The notes under the pieces are model-generated. The model was not told the origin of the DNA. It searched no databases and saw only the letters and a program-made list of their open reading frames with translations. The translations under genes and the position numbers were made by a program. This document shows positions 8,470 through 17,867 of a stretch of DNA of 64,000 nucleotides, one piece after another (within the stretch, counting starts at the first letter, position 1; every line of letters begins with the position of its first letter). Origin of the DNA: Eilatimonas milleporae (GTDB lineage Bacteria > Pseudomonadota > Alphaproteobacteria > Sphingomonadales > Kordiimonadaceae); assembly GCF_003688555.1 (NCBI RefSeq), contig NZ_REFR01000014.1, positions 124,001-188,000 on the forward strand, written 5' to 3'.

Positions 8470-9177
8470 CTATCTGCCGCCGGCGTCAAGCATCGACAGC
8501 ACGGCGGGCCCCAGTCTTTCCACAATGATCTTCACGCCGTCCGCGTTGGGGTGAATGCCATCGGACTGGTTCAGCGCGCTGTCAGCGGCAACACCGTCCA
8601 GGAAAAAGGGGTACAGCCTCACCCCGTATTTTGCCGCCACATCACGGTATATCGTGTTGAAGGCGGCGGCATACTCCGGCCCAAGATTGGGCGGCGCCAG
8701 CATGCCCGTCAGCAGGACCGGGATCCCGCGCCCGGACAGGCTGGCCACCATGGCGTCGATATTGGTGCGGGTGATCGCCGGGTCGATACCGCGCAGACCG
8801 TCATTGGCCCCCAGTTCCAAAATCACCAGATCGGGGGCGCCGTTCTTGATCGGGGCCAGCGCCCAGTCCAGACGGGACCGCCCGCCCGTACTGGTATCGC
8901 CGGACACGCCGCCATTCACCACGCCGACGGGCACGGCCAACCGCGCGCCCAGCCAGGTTTCAAGCTGTTCGGTGAACCCTTCGCCGGGGTCCAGGCCGTA
9001 GCCGGCTGTCAGACTGTCGCCGAATGCCAGGATCCGGATATCGCTGTCCGCCGCACCGCCGGCATCCCCGTCCCCCGCGCCGTGGACGGGCGCGAACCCG
9101 CCGATCGCGGCAAGACTGAGCCAAAGCGCCGCGATCAACGTACAACTGACCGAACGAAGGTGTGAATTGACCATCAT
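8470..9177 (-). CDS. tesA: periplasmic arylesterase / lysophospholipase, SGNH family
   Basis: TesA-type SGNH hydrolases cleave thioesters and lysophospholipids. The 235-residue precursor has a signal peptide (about residues 1-33), block I AFGDSLTAGYG with the nucleophilic serine, block II (VNGGVSGDTSTGG), block III GAND and block V DGIHPNADG with the catalytic Asp and His. It is divergent from the ybbA-ybbP transporter pair, the same arrangement as in E. coli. ATG 9174 is an alternative start one codon later. Confidence 0.93.
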   Translation of the reverse strand: MMVNSHLRSVSCTLIAALWLSLAAIGGFAPVHGAGDGDAGGAADSDIRILAFGDSLTAGYGLDPGEGFTEQLETWLGARLAVPVGVVNGGVSGDTSTGGRSRLDWALAPIKNGAPDLVILELGANDGLRGIDPAITRTNIDAMVASLSGRGIPVLLTGMLAPPNLGPEYAAAFNTIYRDVAAKYGVRLYPFFLDGVAADSALNQSDGIHPNADGVKIIVERLGPAVLSMLDAGGR

Positions 9178-9254
9178 GGGCCATGCCCCTTAGTTTAACG
9201 ACAAAATACCGTGGCCCGTATGAAAGAGGCCGACAGCGAAGGATAGATCTGACA

Positions 9255-10046
9255 ATGCCAGAAACAACCCCATCCGACGCGGGGGCACCGCACAGCAGTC
9301 CGGCCGCCGCCCGGCAATCCGTTATCTCATTGGACCACGTGTCCCTGACGCTGGAGTCAGGCGCGGGGCCTGTCAATATTCTCAAGGACATAAATTTCGC
9401 CGTCACGACAGGCGAAACCGTGGGCATTGTCGGCCCGTCCGGTTCCGGCAAATCGTCCCTGATGAGCCTGATGACCGGGCTGGAACAGGCCACGACCGGT
9501 GACGTCACCGTGGACGGGCTCAGCCTCACCGGCGCCGACGAGGATCGTCTGGCCCGGCACCGGCTCAGCCGTGTCGGCATCGTCATGCAGGCCTTTCATC
9601 TTATCCCCACCATGACGGCGCTGGAAAATGTCGCCGTGCCGCTGGAACTGGCCCGCGTCAATGACGCCTTCGACCGCGCCGCCCACGAACTGGATGCCGT
9701 CGGCCTTGCCCACCGCATGGACCATTATCCGGCCCAGCTGTCGGGCGGCGAACAACAGCGCGTGGCGCTTGCCCGGGCCCTCGCGCCGGAACCCTCCATC
9801 CTGTTCGGGGACGAGCCGACCGGCAATCTGGACGGCCAGACGGGGCGGGCCATCATCGACCTGATTTTCGACCTGTCGGCCAAACGGCAGTCAACCCTTG
9901 TGCTGGTGACGCACGATCCGGCCCTGGCCGACCGCTGCGACCGCGTGATTTCCATGGCCGACGGCCGCATCATCGACGACACCGGCGACACCCGCGCGGT
10001 GGCCGATGACGGCAGCACCCTTCTCAACAAGGTGGGCCGCCCATGA
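9255..10046 (+). CDS. ybbA: ABC transporter ATP-binding protein, YbbA/LolD type
   Basis: The 263-residue ATPase has Walker A GPSGSGKSS, Q-loop VMQAF, signature LSGGEQQRVALARAL, Walker B SILFGDEPTGNLD and the H-loop THD. This is the MacB/LolD/YbbA subfamily, which works with FtsX-type permeases in mechanotransmission rather than classical transport. It overlaps the permease gene by 4 bases. I chose ATG 9255; the in-frame ATG at 9183 would start only 5 bases from the divergent tesA start and leave no room for promoters. Confidence 0.92.
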   Translation: MPETTPSDAGAPHSSPAAARQSVISLDHVSLTLESGAGPVNILKDINFAVTTGETVGIVGPSGSGKSSLMSLMTGLEQATTGDVTVDGLSLTGADEDRLARHRLSRVGIVMQAFHLIPTMTALENVAVPLELARVNDAFDRAAHELDAVGLAHRMDHYPAQLSGGEQQRVALARALAPEPSILFGDEPTGNLDGQTGRAIIDLIFDLSAKRQSTLVLVTHDPALADRCDRVISMADGRIIDDTGDTRAVADDGSTLLNKVGRP

Positions 10047-12592
10047 TCACCAGACATGCCGGCGTACCGGTTGCGTTCCGCTTCGCGCTCAGGGAACTGC
10101 GCGGCGGTCTGCGGGGCTTTCGCATTTTCATGGCCTGTCTGATCCTGGGCGTGGCGGCGATCGCCGCCGTCGGCTCGCTGACACGGGCCATCCAGGACGG
10201 CCTGAACCGCGAAGGACAGAATATCCTCGGCGGCGATATCGAAGTCAGCCTGTTCCAGCAGGAAGCCCCGGCCAGCCTTGTCGCCTTTATGAAACAAAAG
10301 GGCGACGTGTCGGTGTCCGCCCGTCTCAGGACCATGGCCCGCTCGCAGGATACCGGCCAGGCCACGCTGGTGGAACTGCGGGCGGTGGACGGGCGCTATC
10401 CCCTCTATGGTGATTTCCTCACCCTGCCGCAAATGGACAATCCGGCCCTGTTCGACAAGCGCGTCTCCGCCCAAGGGGACGAGACATGGGGCGCCGCCGT
10501 CGACCCCCTTCTGGCCGACCGGCTGAAGGTCAAGGTGGGCGACCGGCTGCGTGTCGGTGCCGTTACACTGGATATCCGCGCCCTCATCGACAAGGAACCG
10601 GACAAGGCCAATCTGGGCTTCCAGCTTGGGCCCAGCCTGCTTGTGCGCGGTCAGGCACTCGGCGAATCCGGTCTGGTCACGGTCGGCAGCCTGATCAACC
10701 ATTATTACAAGATACGCCTTTTCGCCGGCAACAGCGTCGAGGGCGTGCGCGAGCAGATGAAGGAACGCTGGCCCGACGGCGGCTGGCGGGTGCGTGACCG
10801 GTCCACCAGCGCGCCGGGCCTGCGCCGTTTCATCGTCCAGATGGAAACCTTTCTCACCCTTGTCGGGCTGGCCGCGCTGGTGGTCGGCGGTGTCGGTGTC
10901 GGCAATGCGGTCAAGGGCTATATGGACCGCAAGACACGCACCATCGCCACCCTGAAAATACTGGGGGCGGACGGCGCGACCATTTTCGCGACCTATTTCC
11001 TCCAGGTTCTGCTGATCGGCCTGTTTTCGGTCGCCGTGGGTCTGGGCATCGGGGCCCTGCTGCCGGGGGTTCTGGGCCGGCTCCTGCCCGACACCATTCC
11101 GGTCGATATCGCCACCGGGGTCTATCCGGTGGCGCTGATGCTGGCGGCGGCCTACGGCCTGCTCATCACCATTGCCTTCACCGCCTGGCCCTTGGGCAAG
11201 GCGCGCGACCTTCCGGCGGTGCGGCTGTTCCGCGCCCTGGTGGCGCCGGAAACCCGGCGGCCGCGCCCGCTCTACATGGCCCTGATCGGCGGCACGGTGG
11301 CCATGGTGGCCCTGCTGGCCGTGGGTCTTGCCAACAATCACCTGCTGGCAGGCGGCTTCATCGCCGGGGCCGTGGGCGCCCTTGCCCTCCTGCGGTTGAC
11401 AAGCTGGACCATTGAACGGGGCGCCGCGCGCCTGCCCCGCGCGCGCGGGGCGCTGACCCGCATGGCCATCGCCAACCTGCACCGGCCCGGCGCCGCCACG
11501 GGCGCCGTGGTGATCTCGCTTGGTCTCGGGCTGACCCTGTTCGCCGCCCTGGCCCTGATCGAGGGCAATCTCAGAACCCAACTGTCGGAGGAAGTGCCCT
11601 CCGAGGCGCCGGCCTTCTTCATTCTGGACATTCAACCCGACCAGCTGGAAGACTTCACGGCAACCGCCGACGGCGTGGACGGGGTGCGCGATGTGATCAC
11701 CGTTCCCTCCCTGCGGGGCCGCGTCATCAAACTGAACGGCACCCCGGCAAGCGAGGTCGCGGTGGACCCGGACTATCGCTGGATCTTGCGCGGCGACCGT
11801 GGCCTGTCCTATGGCATGACACCCGGTGAAGGCAGCCGCGTCGTCGAGGGCGACTGGTGGCCGGATGACTATAGCGGCGAACCCGAAATCAGTTTCGGCA
11901 AGGCGGAAGCCGAGGGTCTCGGTCTTGATATCGGCGACACGGTCACCGTGACCGTTCTGGGCCGCGAAATCACCGCCCGCATCCGCTCCCTGCGGGAAAT
12001 CAACTGGGGCTCCTTCGGCTTCAACTTCGTCATCCTGTTCGACCCCCACACCCTGAAGGCGGCGCCCCATACCCATATGGCAACGCTGAAGGCGGACGGC
12101 CCGGCGGAGGAAAACGCCCACCGCACCCTGACGCAGACCTTCCCCAACATCACCGCCGTCCGCATGAAGGAAGTGCTGTCCACCGTCAACGGCCTGCTGG
12201 AACAGATCGGCAGCGCCGTGCGCGCCACGGCGGTGGTGGCGATCCTGGCCGGGGTCCTCGTTCTGGCCGGCGCCATTGCCGCCGGGTTCCGCCAGCGCGT
12301 TTATGAAAGCGTGATCCTGAAGGTTGTCGGCGCCGTGCGCGGCCAGGTGCTGGCCGCCTATGCGCTTGAATTTCTGCTCATCGGGCTGGTCACGGCCTCC
12401 ATCGCGCTCGGTCTCGGCCTTCTCGCCGGCTGGATCGTGGTGGAACAGGTGATGGATATGGATTTCCGCATCCTCGCCCTGCCCATGCTGATCACGGTCG
12501 GCGCCAGTCTGGGCGTGACCGTCCTGTTCGGGCTGGCCTCCAGCTTTCAGGCGCTGAGCATAAAGCCCAATGTGGTGCTGCGCAGTGAATAA
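10043..12592 (+). CDS. ybbP: FtsX-like ABC transporter permease, YbbP type
   Basis: This 849-residue inner-membrane protein is the partner of the upstream ATPase (ATGA overlap). Hydrophobic segments occur near residues 29-50, then around 270-300, 320-345 and 360-385, in a middle pair near 405-440 and 480-505, and in a C-terminal triplet from about 730 to 840. This fits two FtsX domains with large periplasmic regions, as in YbbP. With tesA next door, a role in extracting lipids or hydrophobic compounds from the envelope is plausible, but the substrate is unproven. Confidence 0.92.
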   Translation: MITRHAGVPVAFRFALRELRGGLRGFRIFMACLILGVAAIAAVGSLTRAIQDGLNREGQNILGGDIEVSLFQQEAPASLVAFMKQKGDVSVSARLRTMARSQDTGQATLVELRAVDGRYPLYGDFLTLPQMDNPALFDKRVSAQGDETWGAAVDPLLADRLKVKVGDRLRVGAVTLDIRALIDKEPDKANLGFQLGPSLLVRGQALGESGLVTVGSLINHYYKIRLFAGNSVEGVREQMKERWPDGGWRVRDRSTSAPGLRRFIVQMETFLTLVGLAALVVGGVGVGNAVKGYMDRKTRTIATLKILGADGATIFATYFLQVLLIGLFSVAVGLGIGALLPGVLGRLLPDTIPVDIATGVYPVALMLAAAYGLLITIAFTAWPLGKARDLPAVRLFRALVAPETRRPRPLYMALIGGTVAMVALLAVGLANNHLLAGGFIAGAVGALALLRLTSWTIERGAARLPRARGALTRMAIANLHRPGAATGAVVISLGLGLTLFAALALIEGNLRTQLSEEVPSEAPAFFILDIQPDQLEDFTATADGVDGVRDVITVPSLRGRVIKLNGTPASEVAVDPDYRWILRGDRGLSYGMTPGEGSRVVEGDWWPDDYSGEPEISFGKAEAEGLGLDIGDTVTVTVLGREITARIRSLREINWGSFGFNFVILFDPHTLKAAPHTHMATLKADGPAEENAHRTLTQTFPNITAVRMKEVLSTVNGLLEQIGSAVRATAVVAILAGVLVLAGAIAAGFRQRVYESVILKVVGAVRGQVLAAYALEFLLIGLVTASIALGLGLLAGWIVVEQVMDMDFRILALPMLITVGASLGVTVLFGLASSFQALSIKPNVVLRSE

Positions 12593-12753
12593 AGCGGCAC
12601 CCGGCATGGACCGGCGCGAAACCCCGCACCCCCTGCAAGTCACTTGCAAGACGCCGGATGCGGGACCATATTAGGATCAATTGCCTTTGTCCGCCGGTTG
12701 GAGACCAACCCGGCAAACGATGAAAACCTGGAAAGGGTATAAAGAGGAAAACA

Positions 12754-13473
12754 ATGGCTGAACGGTATTCAACGGCCTATCGCACGGATACGACGGCGCG
12801 CACGGCCGAATTTGACGCAGGCCTCCGCGCCTACATGCTGAAGGTCTATAACTACATGGCCTCCGGCGTGCTGCTGACGGGCGTTATCGCCATGCTCGTC
12901 AGTCAAAGCCCGACAATGATCAACGCCATTTTCAGCGGACCGCAGGCCTATGTGGTCATGCTGGCACCGCTCGGCTTCGTGCTGGCGATGAGCTTCGGCC
13001 TCAACAAAATGTCCTCCGGCACGCTCCAGCTCCTGTTCTGGCTGTTCGCCGGCGTCATGGGCCTGTCGCTGTCGTCTATTTTCCTGGCCTATACCGGAAC
13101 CAGCATCGCCCGCGCCTTCTTCGTCGCGGCGGCCTCCTTCGGGGCGCTCAGCCTTTACGGCTACACCACCAAAAAGGATCTGAGCGGCCTGGGCACGTTT
13201 CTGATCATGGGCCTGTTCGGCCTGATCATCGCCTCGGTCGTCAACTGGTTCCTGCAATCCACCATGCTGGACTTCATCGTCTCCGTCGTCGGCGTTCTGG
13301 TGTTTGCCGGCCTGACGGCCTATGACACCCAGCGGATCAAGAACAGCTATTACATGATGGCAACCGGCGAGATGGTGAAAAAGGGTGCGATCATGGGCGC
13401 CCTCAACCTGTATCTCGACTTCATCAACCTGTTCCTGATGCTGCTGCGTTTCTTCGGGCAAAGCCGCGAATAA
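12754..13473 (+). CDS. Bax inhibitor-1 / YccA family membrane protein
   Basis: The 239-residue product is almost entirely hydrophobic with about seven membrane spans. It carries the family signatures in the fourth to seventh spans, including AYDTQRIKN and the terminal LNLYLDFINLFLMLLRFFG. Bacterial BI-1 proteins (YbhL/YccA type) are linked to ion leak and FtsH quality control; the precise role is open. GAGGAAA lies 5 bases upstream of the ATG. A strong terminator follows, so it looks monocistronic. Confidence 0.93.
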   Translation: MAERYSTAYRTDTTARTAEFDAGLRAYMLKVYNYMASGVLLTGVIAMLVSQSPTMINAIFSGPQAYVVMLAPLGFVLAMSFGLNKMSSGTLQLLFWLFAGVMGLSLSSIFLAYTGTSIARAFFVAAASFGALSLYGYTTKKDLSGLGTFLIMGLFGLIIASVVNWFLQSTMLDFIVSVVGVLVFAGLTAYDTQRIKNSYYMMATGEMVKKGAIMGALNLYLDFINLFLMLLRFFGQSRE

Positions 13474-13504
13474 TACCGCCTGCGCGACCGCACGATCCAC
13501 GGCG

Positions 13505-13538
13505 AAAAGCCCGGCGTCCTCTCAGGCGCCGGGCTTTT
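13505..13538 (+). terminator. intrinsic terminator after the BI-1 gene
   Basis: A perfect 12-bp stem (AAAAGCCCGGCG at 13505-13516 with its complement at 13527-13538) has a 10-base loop and ends in TTTT. It starts 31 bases after the BI-1 stop codon. Confidence 0.85.
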
Positions 13539-13835
13539 CCGTTGCCGCTACAGCCGGCGGGCGGGCGGCGCGCCCCGCCCGCATTCATGCGGCGTTAAAC
13601 GGGCGCCCTATACTGTTTCACTCTGATGCCGTCCCATACGGGGGCCATACGGGGAAAAGCGCCCACCGGCCTCGCGCGCACGACCCATGGGAAATGCCGT
13701 GACAGGGGACACGTGCCGCAAACATGTACCCGCAAGGGTGTCAATGCGGTATCATTCCGGTGGACCGGCACTGCGCGCAGTGCAGTCATAAGGCTTCCGG
13801 TGTGATACCATGCCCGGAACGCGGAGGACGCCAAT
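13539..13835. other. non-coding gap before the DUF547 gene
   Basis: About 300 bases without a convincing gene. It contains a GC-rich hairpin around 13557-13580 and the sequence CCCTATACTGT at 13607-13617. That sequence matches the core of the motif found three times around padR and the VOC gene (17.0-18.6 kb) but lacks its CCGGATT half. I see no other recognisable element. Confidence 0.5.
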
Positions 13836-15047
13836 ATGCCGAAAGGGCCCACCGCCCGCACCGACATGACAAAGACGCCCTGGCAAAAGGCCCTGGGCGC
13901 CCTGACTGCTGCCCTGACCACTGCTCTGGCTGCTACCCTGCTGGTCGCCGCAGCGGCACGGGCCAACGATGACGATCCGCTGATCGTCGATTACCGCTAT
14001 ATCGACGAAATTTTCGAAAGCGTCGTTCTGGTCACCGGCCAATCGGACAGACAGGTGGCGCGGCCCGCCCCGCCGCCGACCGGCTCCAGGATCAGCCGGG
14101 GCCCCGCCTCCATCACACGGTTGGAAGCCAACCGCGTCTTCTATCATCACATGGATGATGACGATCAGCGCTATGTCGGCCAGATGCTGGAAGACCTCGC
14201 CATTTTGGGCGAACCTGAAGATTACGACCGCATGCTGGCGGACGAACAACTGGCCTTCTGGCTGAACCTGCGCAATCTGATGGTCTATGAGGCGGTGGTG
14301 ACCCGCTATCCCATCTCCAAACTGAACAAGTTTCACAGCACGGCATGGTCCAAACCCCGGCTGACCATCGCCGGAAAGCCGGTCTCGATCGAATCCATCG
14401 AAGACTATATCGTCACACGCTGGCCCGACCCCCGCGTGCTGTACGGCCTGTTTCAGGGCGAAATCGGCGGCCCCAACCTGCGGCCCAAATCCTTTTACGG
14501 CGAAACCGTCTGGAATGACCTGGAAGACAACGCCTTTGAATTCGTCAACTCGCTGCGCGGCATCGCCTTCTGGGGGTCGACGGCCAAGGTATCGTCGCTC
14601 TACTACCGCTTCGCCAGCCTGTTTCCCGACTTCGAGCGCGATCTGCGCCACCACATCCGCTCCTTTGCCCGCCGGGACGTGAAAAACGGTCTCGTCCGCA
14701 CACGCCAGTTCCTGCCCAGCCGCTATGACTGGAACATCGCCGACATCTACAATGGCCGGCCCTACTCGAACACCTCCTATTCCGGCCAGACAATCCGCCT
14801 GCGCTTCGGCGGCATGGAAGATGTGCGCAACACCCTGCCCACCTACGCATCCCTGTTCCTGGAAGAAATCGGCCTGCGCAATCTGCGCCGTGACAGCCGG
14901 GTCAGTATCGAGCGGATCGACGACGGCAAAAGCGCCCCGGATGACGAAGAGGACGACGCGGACAAAGACGACGACGCAAAAAAGGGCGATGAAAAGCCGG
15001 ACGACAAAAAACAGGAAACCGAAAAGCCCGACGACCCCGCCCATTAA
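13836..15047 (+). CDS. DUF547 domain-containing exported protein
   Basis: The 403-residue product has a hydrophobic export segment at about residues 20-43 ending AARAND, then a DUF547 domain through roughly residues 100-300. Characteristic segments are AFWLNLRNLMVYEAV and, further on, the region around EDNAFEFVNSL. The C-terminus is a low-complexity tail of Asp, Glu and Lys. DUF547 has no settled biochemical function in bacteria. GGAGGA lies 8 bases before ATG 13836; ATG 13866 is an alternative that would shorten the signal segment. It is a single gene, convergent with the serine hydrolase gene. Confidence 0.85.
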   Translation: MPKGPTARTDMTKTPWQKALGALTAALTTALAATLLVAAAARANDDDPLIVDYRYIDEIFESVVLVTGQSDRQVARPAPPPTGSRISRGPASITRLEANRVFYHHMDDDDQRYVGQMLEDLAILGEPEDYDRMLADEQLAFWLNLRNLMVYEAVVTRYPISKLNKFHSTAWSKPRLTIAGKPVSIESIEDYIVTRWPDPRVLYGLFQGEIGGPNLRPKSFYGETVWNDLEDNAFEFVNSLRGIAFWGSTAKVSSLYYRFASLFPDFERDLRHHIRSFARRDVKNGLVRTRQFLPSRYDWNIADIYNGRPYSNTSYSGQTIRLRFGGMEDVRNTLPTYASLFLEEIGLRNLRRDSRVSIERIDDGKSAPDDEEDDADKDDDAKKGDEKPDDKKQETEKPDDPAH

Positions 15048-15124
15048 CCCCAGGCCGCTGACCCTTGACCGGTGACACCAGACCGTGCGGGTGTTCACCG
15101 CAACCGGCCCAGGCCCCGCCCGAT

Positions 15125-16318
15125 CTATTCCTCCGCTTTCGCCGCCTTCGCCGCCTCGCGCCTCTCCCATCGCTCGAACTGCGCCAGGAAGGGCGACGCG
15201 GGGTCGAGCAGACGCAGGATCGCCGTCATGGCGGGCAGTCCTCTCTCCGGCTGCGTGTTCAGCAGGACGATCACGCCGTCGCCGCTTTCCTCGTAAGCGT
15301 AGGCGGCGGTCAGCTCCGACCAGTCCCAGCCCGTGTGTCCGATGACGGTCTCATCATCATAAGTCAGGATCTCGAATCCCAGCCCGTAGCCCTGCGCGGT
15401 CGGGCACGGGCTCCGCTCTTCCTCCGTGCATCTGACGATGGCGTCGTCGCCGTCCTCGGCGACGAGGACGGTGCTGCGCTCCGCCGCCAGCGGCGCGCCG
15501 TACCCTTCGCTCCGCAGGACCGATTTCAGGAAGGCGGCATAGTCCGGCACGCTCGTGCTCATACCGCCGGCGGCGGAGTAGCTGCCGTCGCGCAGGCAGG
15601 CCCCGCCCTGGCGGGGCGGGCGGCAGAAATAGCCGTAGAAGGTGCCGTCGGCGTCCCGGGGTTGGGCAAGCCCGCCTGTCGCCTCCCTGTTCGCCGCGAT
15701 CGCGCTGTTCATCATGCCGATCGGCTCGAAGACCTCCGCCGTGACCAGTTCGGGCAGGGTACGGTCAAGCTTCGCCTCCATATACCGGGCAAGATACTCC
15801 ATCCCCTCGCCCGAGTAGCTGTGGGCGGCCCCCGGGTCGTGCATGAAGACGAGCGTGCCGTCGGCCCGGAAGAAGCGCCAGTTGGGAAAGCCGGTACTGT
15901 GGGTCAGGGCGTGGCGTGCCGTTAGTTTCTGCGTGCGGGGATCGCCTGCGATATCCGGATCGACCCAGTAGTCCGCCATGGGCTCATCCAGGTTGATCGC
16001 GCCGTCGTCCGCGAGCCGCAGGGCCGTCTCGGCCACGACGGTCTTCGTGATCGAGGCGACGTTCATGCGGGTATTGATGTCGGCCGGTATACCCGGCGCC
16101 TCCTGGCCGTAGGCCGCCGTCCACACCAGCGCGCCGCCGTCGATGACGCCGATCAGCGCGGTGGTGACGTTATGCGCCGCGACAATCTCGCCGATCGCCG
16201 ACCGGCTGCCGTCGCCGGGGATGGCAACTTCCCCGAACGCCGTCTCCGCGTCGGGCGGCGCAAGCGAGCACCCGGCCAGAAGCGTGGCGGCGATAAACGC
16301 ATATCCTTTTCGCACCAT
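15125..16318 (-). CDS. serine hydrolase lipoprotein, class C beta-lactamase fold
   Basis: This 397-residue enzyme carries a lipoprotein signal (LLAGC, C17) and so is probably anchored in the envelope. The catalytic SxxK is ASITK (S89, K92), followed by a YSG motif near residue 165 (the YxN position) and a C-terminal HTG (GHTGWDW), all typical of beta-lactamase/transpeptidase-like hydrolases. These proteins include peptidases and esterases; resistance activity should not be assumed. I start at ATG 16318, which has GGGAG 6 bases upstream, rather than at the upstream in-frame ATG at 16534. It ends in an Ala/Glu/Lys-rich tail. Confidence 0.9.
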   Translation of the reverse strand: MVRKGYAFIAATLLAGCSLAPPDAETAFGEVAIPGDGSRSAIGEIVAAHNVTTALIGVIDGGALVWTAAYGQEAPGIPADINTRMNVASITKTVVAETALRLADDGAINLDEPMADYWVDPDIAGDPRTQKLTARHALTHSTGFPNWRFFRADGTLVFMHDPGAAHSYSGEGMEYLARYMEAKLDRTLPELVTAEVFEPIGMMNSAIAANREATGGLAQPRDADGTFYGYFCRPPRQGGACLRDGSYSAAGGMSTSVPDYAAFLKSVLRSEGYGAPLAAERSTVLVAEDGDDAIVRCTEEERSPCPTAQGYGLGFEILTYDDETVIGHTGWDWSELTAAYAYEESGDGVIVLLNTQPERGLPAMTAILRLLDPASPFLAQFERWERREAAKAAKAEE

Positions 16319-16699
16319 TACGGTCTCCCTTTCGCTCAAAGATAGATTAAGCTCGAAGGGCAGCAGGGCACAAGCGCCCCCTTTGGCAGGCGCGAAGCGG
16401 CCGGTGCCGCCCCTGATCATCCCGTCCGGGTCGAACCGATATGGTACGAGGCGGGGCTCTCCAGCCCACCACCGCGACCATACCGCCGGTGAGCATATAT
16501 TTGGACGGCTCAGCAACCTCAGCCGCATGGACACAAGCGACGAGTGGAATGGTCCATCTATCCGCTCTGCGCCGCGCCGCCACCGCCACCGTCACCGTCA
16601 GCGACCGGGTACGGGTCCGGCGCCCGGTCCGGGCACAGTGGACATGAACGGCGGGGGACATGAACGGCGGAGGATATGAAAGGCAGAGTTCCAACTCCC

Positions 16700-16985
16700 C
16701 CCCCGGAGCATGAGCGCACTCCCCCAGGGCGCGACCGCGCCCCGGCCGGTCAGGCCGCCCTCGCGGAGCGGATCGCAAGAGCGATCCTTGCGGGAGCGTA
16801 AAACAGACACCGGTCAGGCCGCCCGCGCGGAGCGGATCGCAAGAGCGATCCTTGCGGGAGCGTAAAAACAGACACCGGTCAGGCCGCCCGCGCGGAGCGG
16901 GCCGTGATAACGGCCCTTGCGGGAGCGTAAAACAGACACCGGTCAAGCCGCCCGCGCGGAGCGGGCCATGATAACGCGCCTGTGC
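16700..16985. repeat. repeat cluster 1: four copies of a ~64-bp hairpin unit
   Basis: Within the gap 16319-17217 a unit starting CGGTCAGGCCGCC and ending GCGGGAGCGTAAAACAGACAC repeats about every 64 bp, from about 16748, 16811, 16875 and 16940. The first three copies contain a perfect 7-bp stem with a 4-base loop: 16770-16787 and 16834-16851 (GGATCGC/GCGATCC), 16899-16916 (GGGCCGT/ACGGCCC). The fourth copy is decayed. The left edge shares CCCAGGGCGCGACCGCGCCCC with cluster 2. The unit length is not a multiple of three, so this is not a coding repeat. Bases 16319-16700 show nothing recognisable. Confidence 0.88.
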
Positions 16986-17040
16986 GCGCAGCACGGGCGG
17001 ACGGGTATGACCGGTCTCGCCGGTCGCGCCGGGTGAAAAT

Positions 17041-17060
17041 CCATATACTGTCACCGGATT
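17041..17060. repeat. TATACTGT-CCGGATT motif, copy 1
   Basis: The sequence CCATATACTGTCACCGGATT, preceded by AAAAT, is shared with 17165-17184 and 18561-18580 in the same orientation. It resembles the short sequences often seen beside REP-associated Y1 transposase genes, but no transposase is present here. Confidence 0.6.
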
Positions 17061-17164
17061 TTTCCACTATATGGAAACGGGGATAGCACAGCGCAACGGC
17101 CCGTCCGCTCTTGCTCTGAAACCCCTTTTGTTCAGGCCGTTGGGCCTGATAGGGCACGCAAAAA

Positions 17165-17184
17165 CCATATACTGTCCCCGGATT
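17165..17184. repeat. TATACTGT-CCGGATT motif, copy 2
   Basis: The sequence CCATATACTGTCCCCGGATT, preceded by GCAAAAA, lies 33 bases beyond the 3' end of padR. Together with the copy at 18561 it brackets the padR/VOC gene pair in direct orientation. Confidence 0.6.
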
Positions 17185-17217
17185 CATCCGGATGTGGGCG
17201 GGCGCTGCGGGCCTCTG

Positions 17218-17772
17218 TCAGTCGGTGTCGCCGGTCAGAACCCGTCTCAGATCGTCCAGATGGTCCCGGTCCGCCCGCATCCGGGCAATCGCCATGCGCA
17301 CGAGCACCCGCGCCAGCGCCGCGTCCCGGCCGGGGGCGCTTTCCAGTGCGATCAGCGTTGCCTCCTCCCGCGCGATGTCGCTGTCCAGATGGTCGGCGCG
17401 GCGGGCCAGCTGGCGTTTTACGGTCGCATCGTCGCCGTGCAGCGCCAGCGCCGCCCAGGTCACGAAGGGCGCGGGCGGGTCGCGCCGCACCCAGTCATCG
17501 CGGGCAAGGGCCGCGCGCAGGGCCGGCAGGGCCTCCCCGGACGGCTTGTAGACGACCCGGTCGGGCCCGCGCGCCGGCTCCGTGTCGCTGACCGCTTCAA
17601 GATAGCCGCCCGCCGCCAGTTTTTTCAGGGAATAGTAAATCTGCGGCCGCGACACCGGCGCCCAGTCCGCCGCATCGCTCTGCGCCAGGCGCTGCGCCAC
17701 CTCATAGCCATGCAAGGGGCCGTCATACAGCAAGGTCGAAAGCACGACGAGATCGCAGGGTGTCAGACGCAT
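17218..17772 (-). CDS. PadR-family transcriptional regulator
   Basis: The 184-residue product starts directly with the winged-helix domain: LVVLSTLLYDGPLHGYEVAQRL, then SRPQIYYSLKKLAAGGYLE (recognition helix, about residues 41-60), then a beta wing with YKPSGEAL. A helical C-terminal dimerisation region follows (about 95-180), as in PadR/VanR-type repressors. It is divergent from the VOC gene, with one 95-base intergenic region holding a promoter and an inverted repeat. That suggests local control of the VOC gene and itself. The inducer is unknown. Confidence 0.9.
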   Translation of the reverse strand: MRLTPCDLVVLSTLLYDGPLHGYEVAQRLAQSDAADWAPVSRPQIYYSLKKLAAGGYLEAVSDTEPARGPDRVVYKPSGEALPALRAALARDDWVRRDPPAPFVTWAALALHGDDATVKRQLARRADHLDSDIAREEATLIALESAPGRDAALARVLVRMAIARMRADRDHLDDLRRVLTGDTD

Positions 17773-17812
17773 GGCTCACGATTAGCAGGGATCACGGGCT
17801 CCATCCACTGTC

Positions 17813-17852
17813 TTGACAGCGGCGAAGGATGTCTAGTATCATTTAGACTAGT
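17813..17852 (+). promoter_or_regulatory. promoter and inverted repeat between padR and the VOC gene
   Basis: TTGACA (17813-17818), an 18-base spacer and TATCAT (17837-17842) form a good sigma70-type promoter toward the VOC gene. Overlapping the -10 element are nested inverted repeats: GTCTA (17831-17835) with TAGAC (17844-17848), and CTAGT with ACTAG (17833-17851). This is a natural place for the PadR-type protein to bind and repress. Operator identity is inferred from position and symmetry only. Confidence 0.6.
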
Positions 17853-17867
17853 TAAGGATGATCCCCC

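Noticed and set aside
9725-12649. 974-codon open frame antisense to ybbA-ybbP
   Set aside because: Antisense shadow of two well supported genes; Gln/His/Gly-rich with no domain.
15125-16318. Antibiotic-resistance beta-lactamase
   Set aside because: The SxxK, YSG and HTG motifs place it in the broad class C-like serine hydrolase group, which is mostly esterases and peptidases; there is no specific evidence for beta-lactam hydrolysis.
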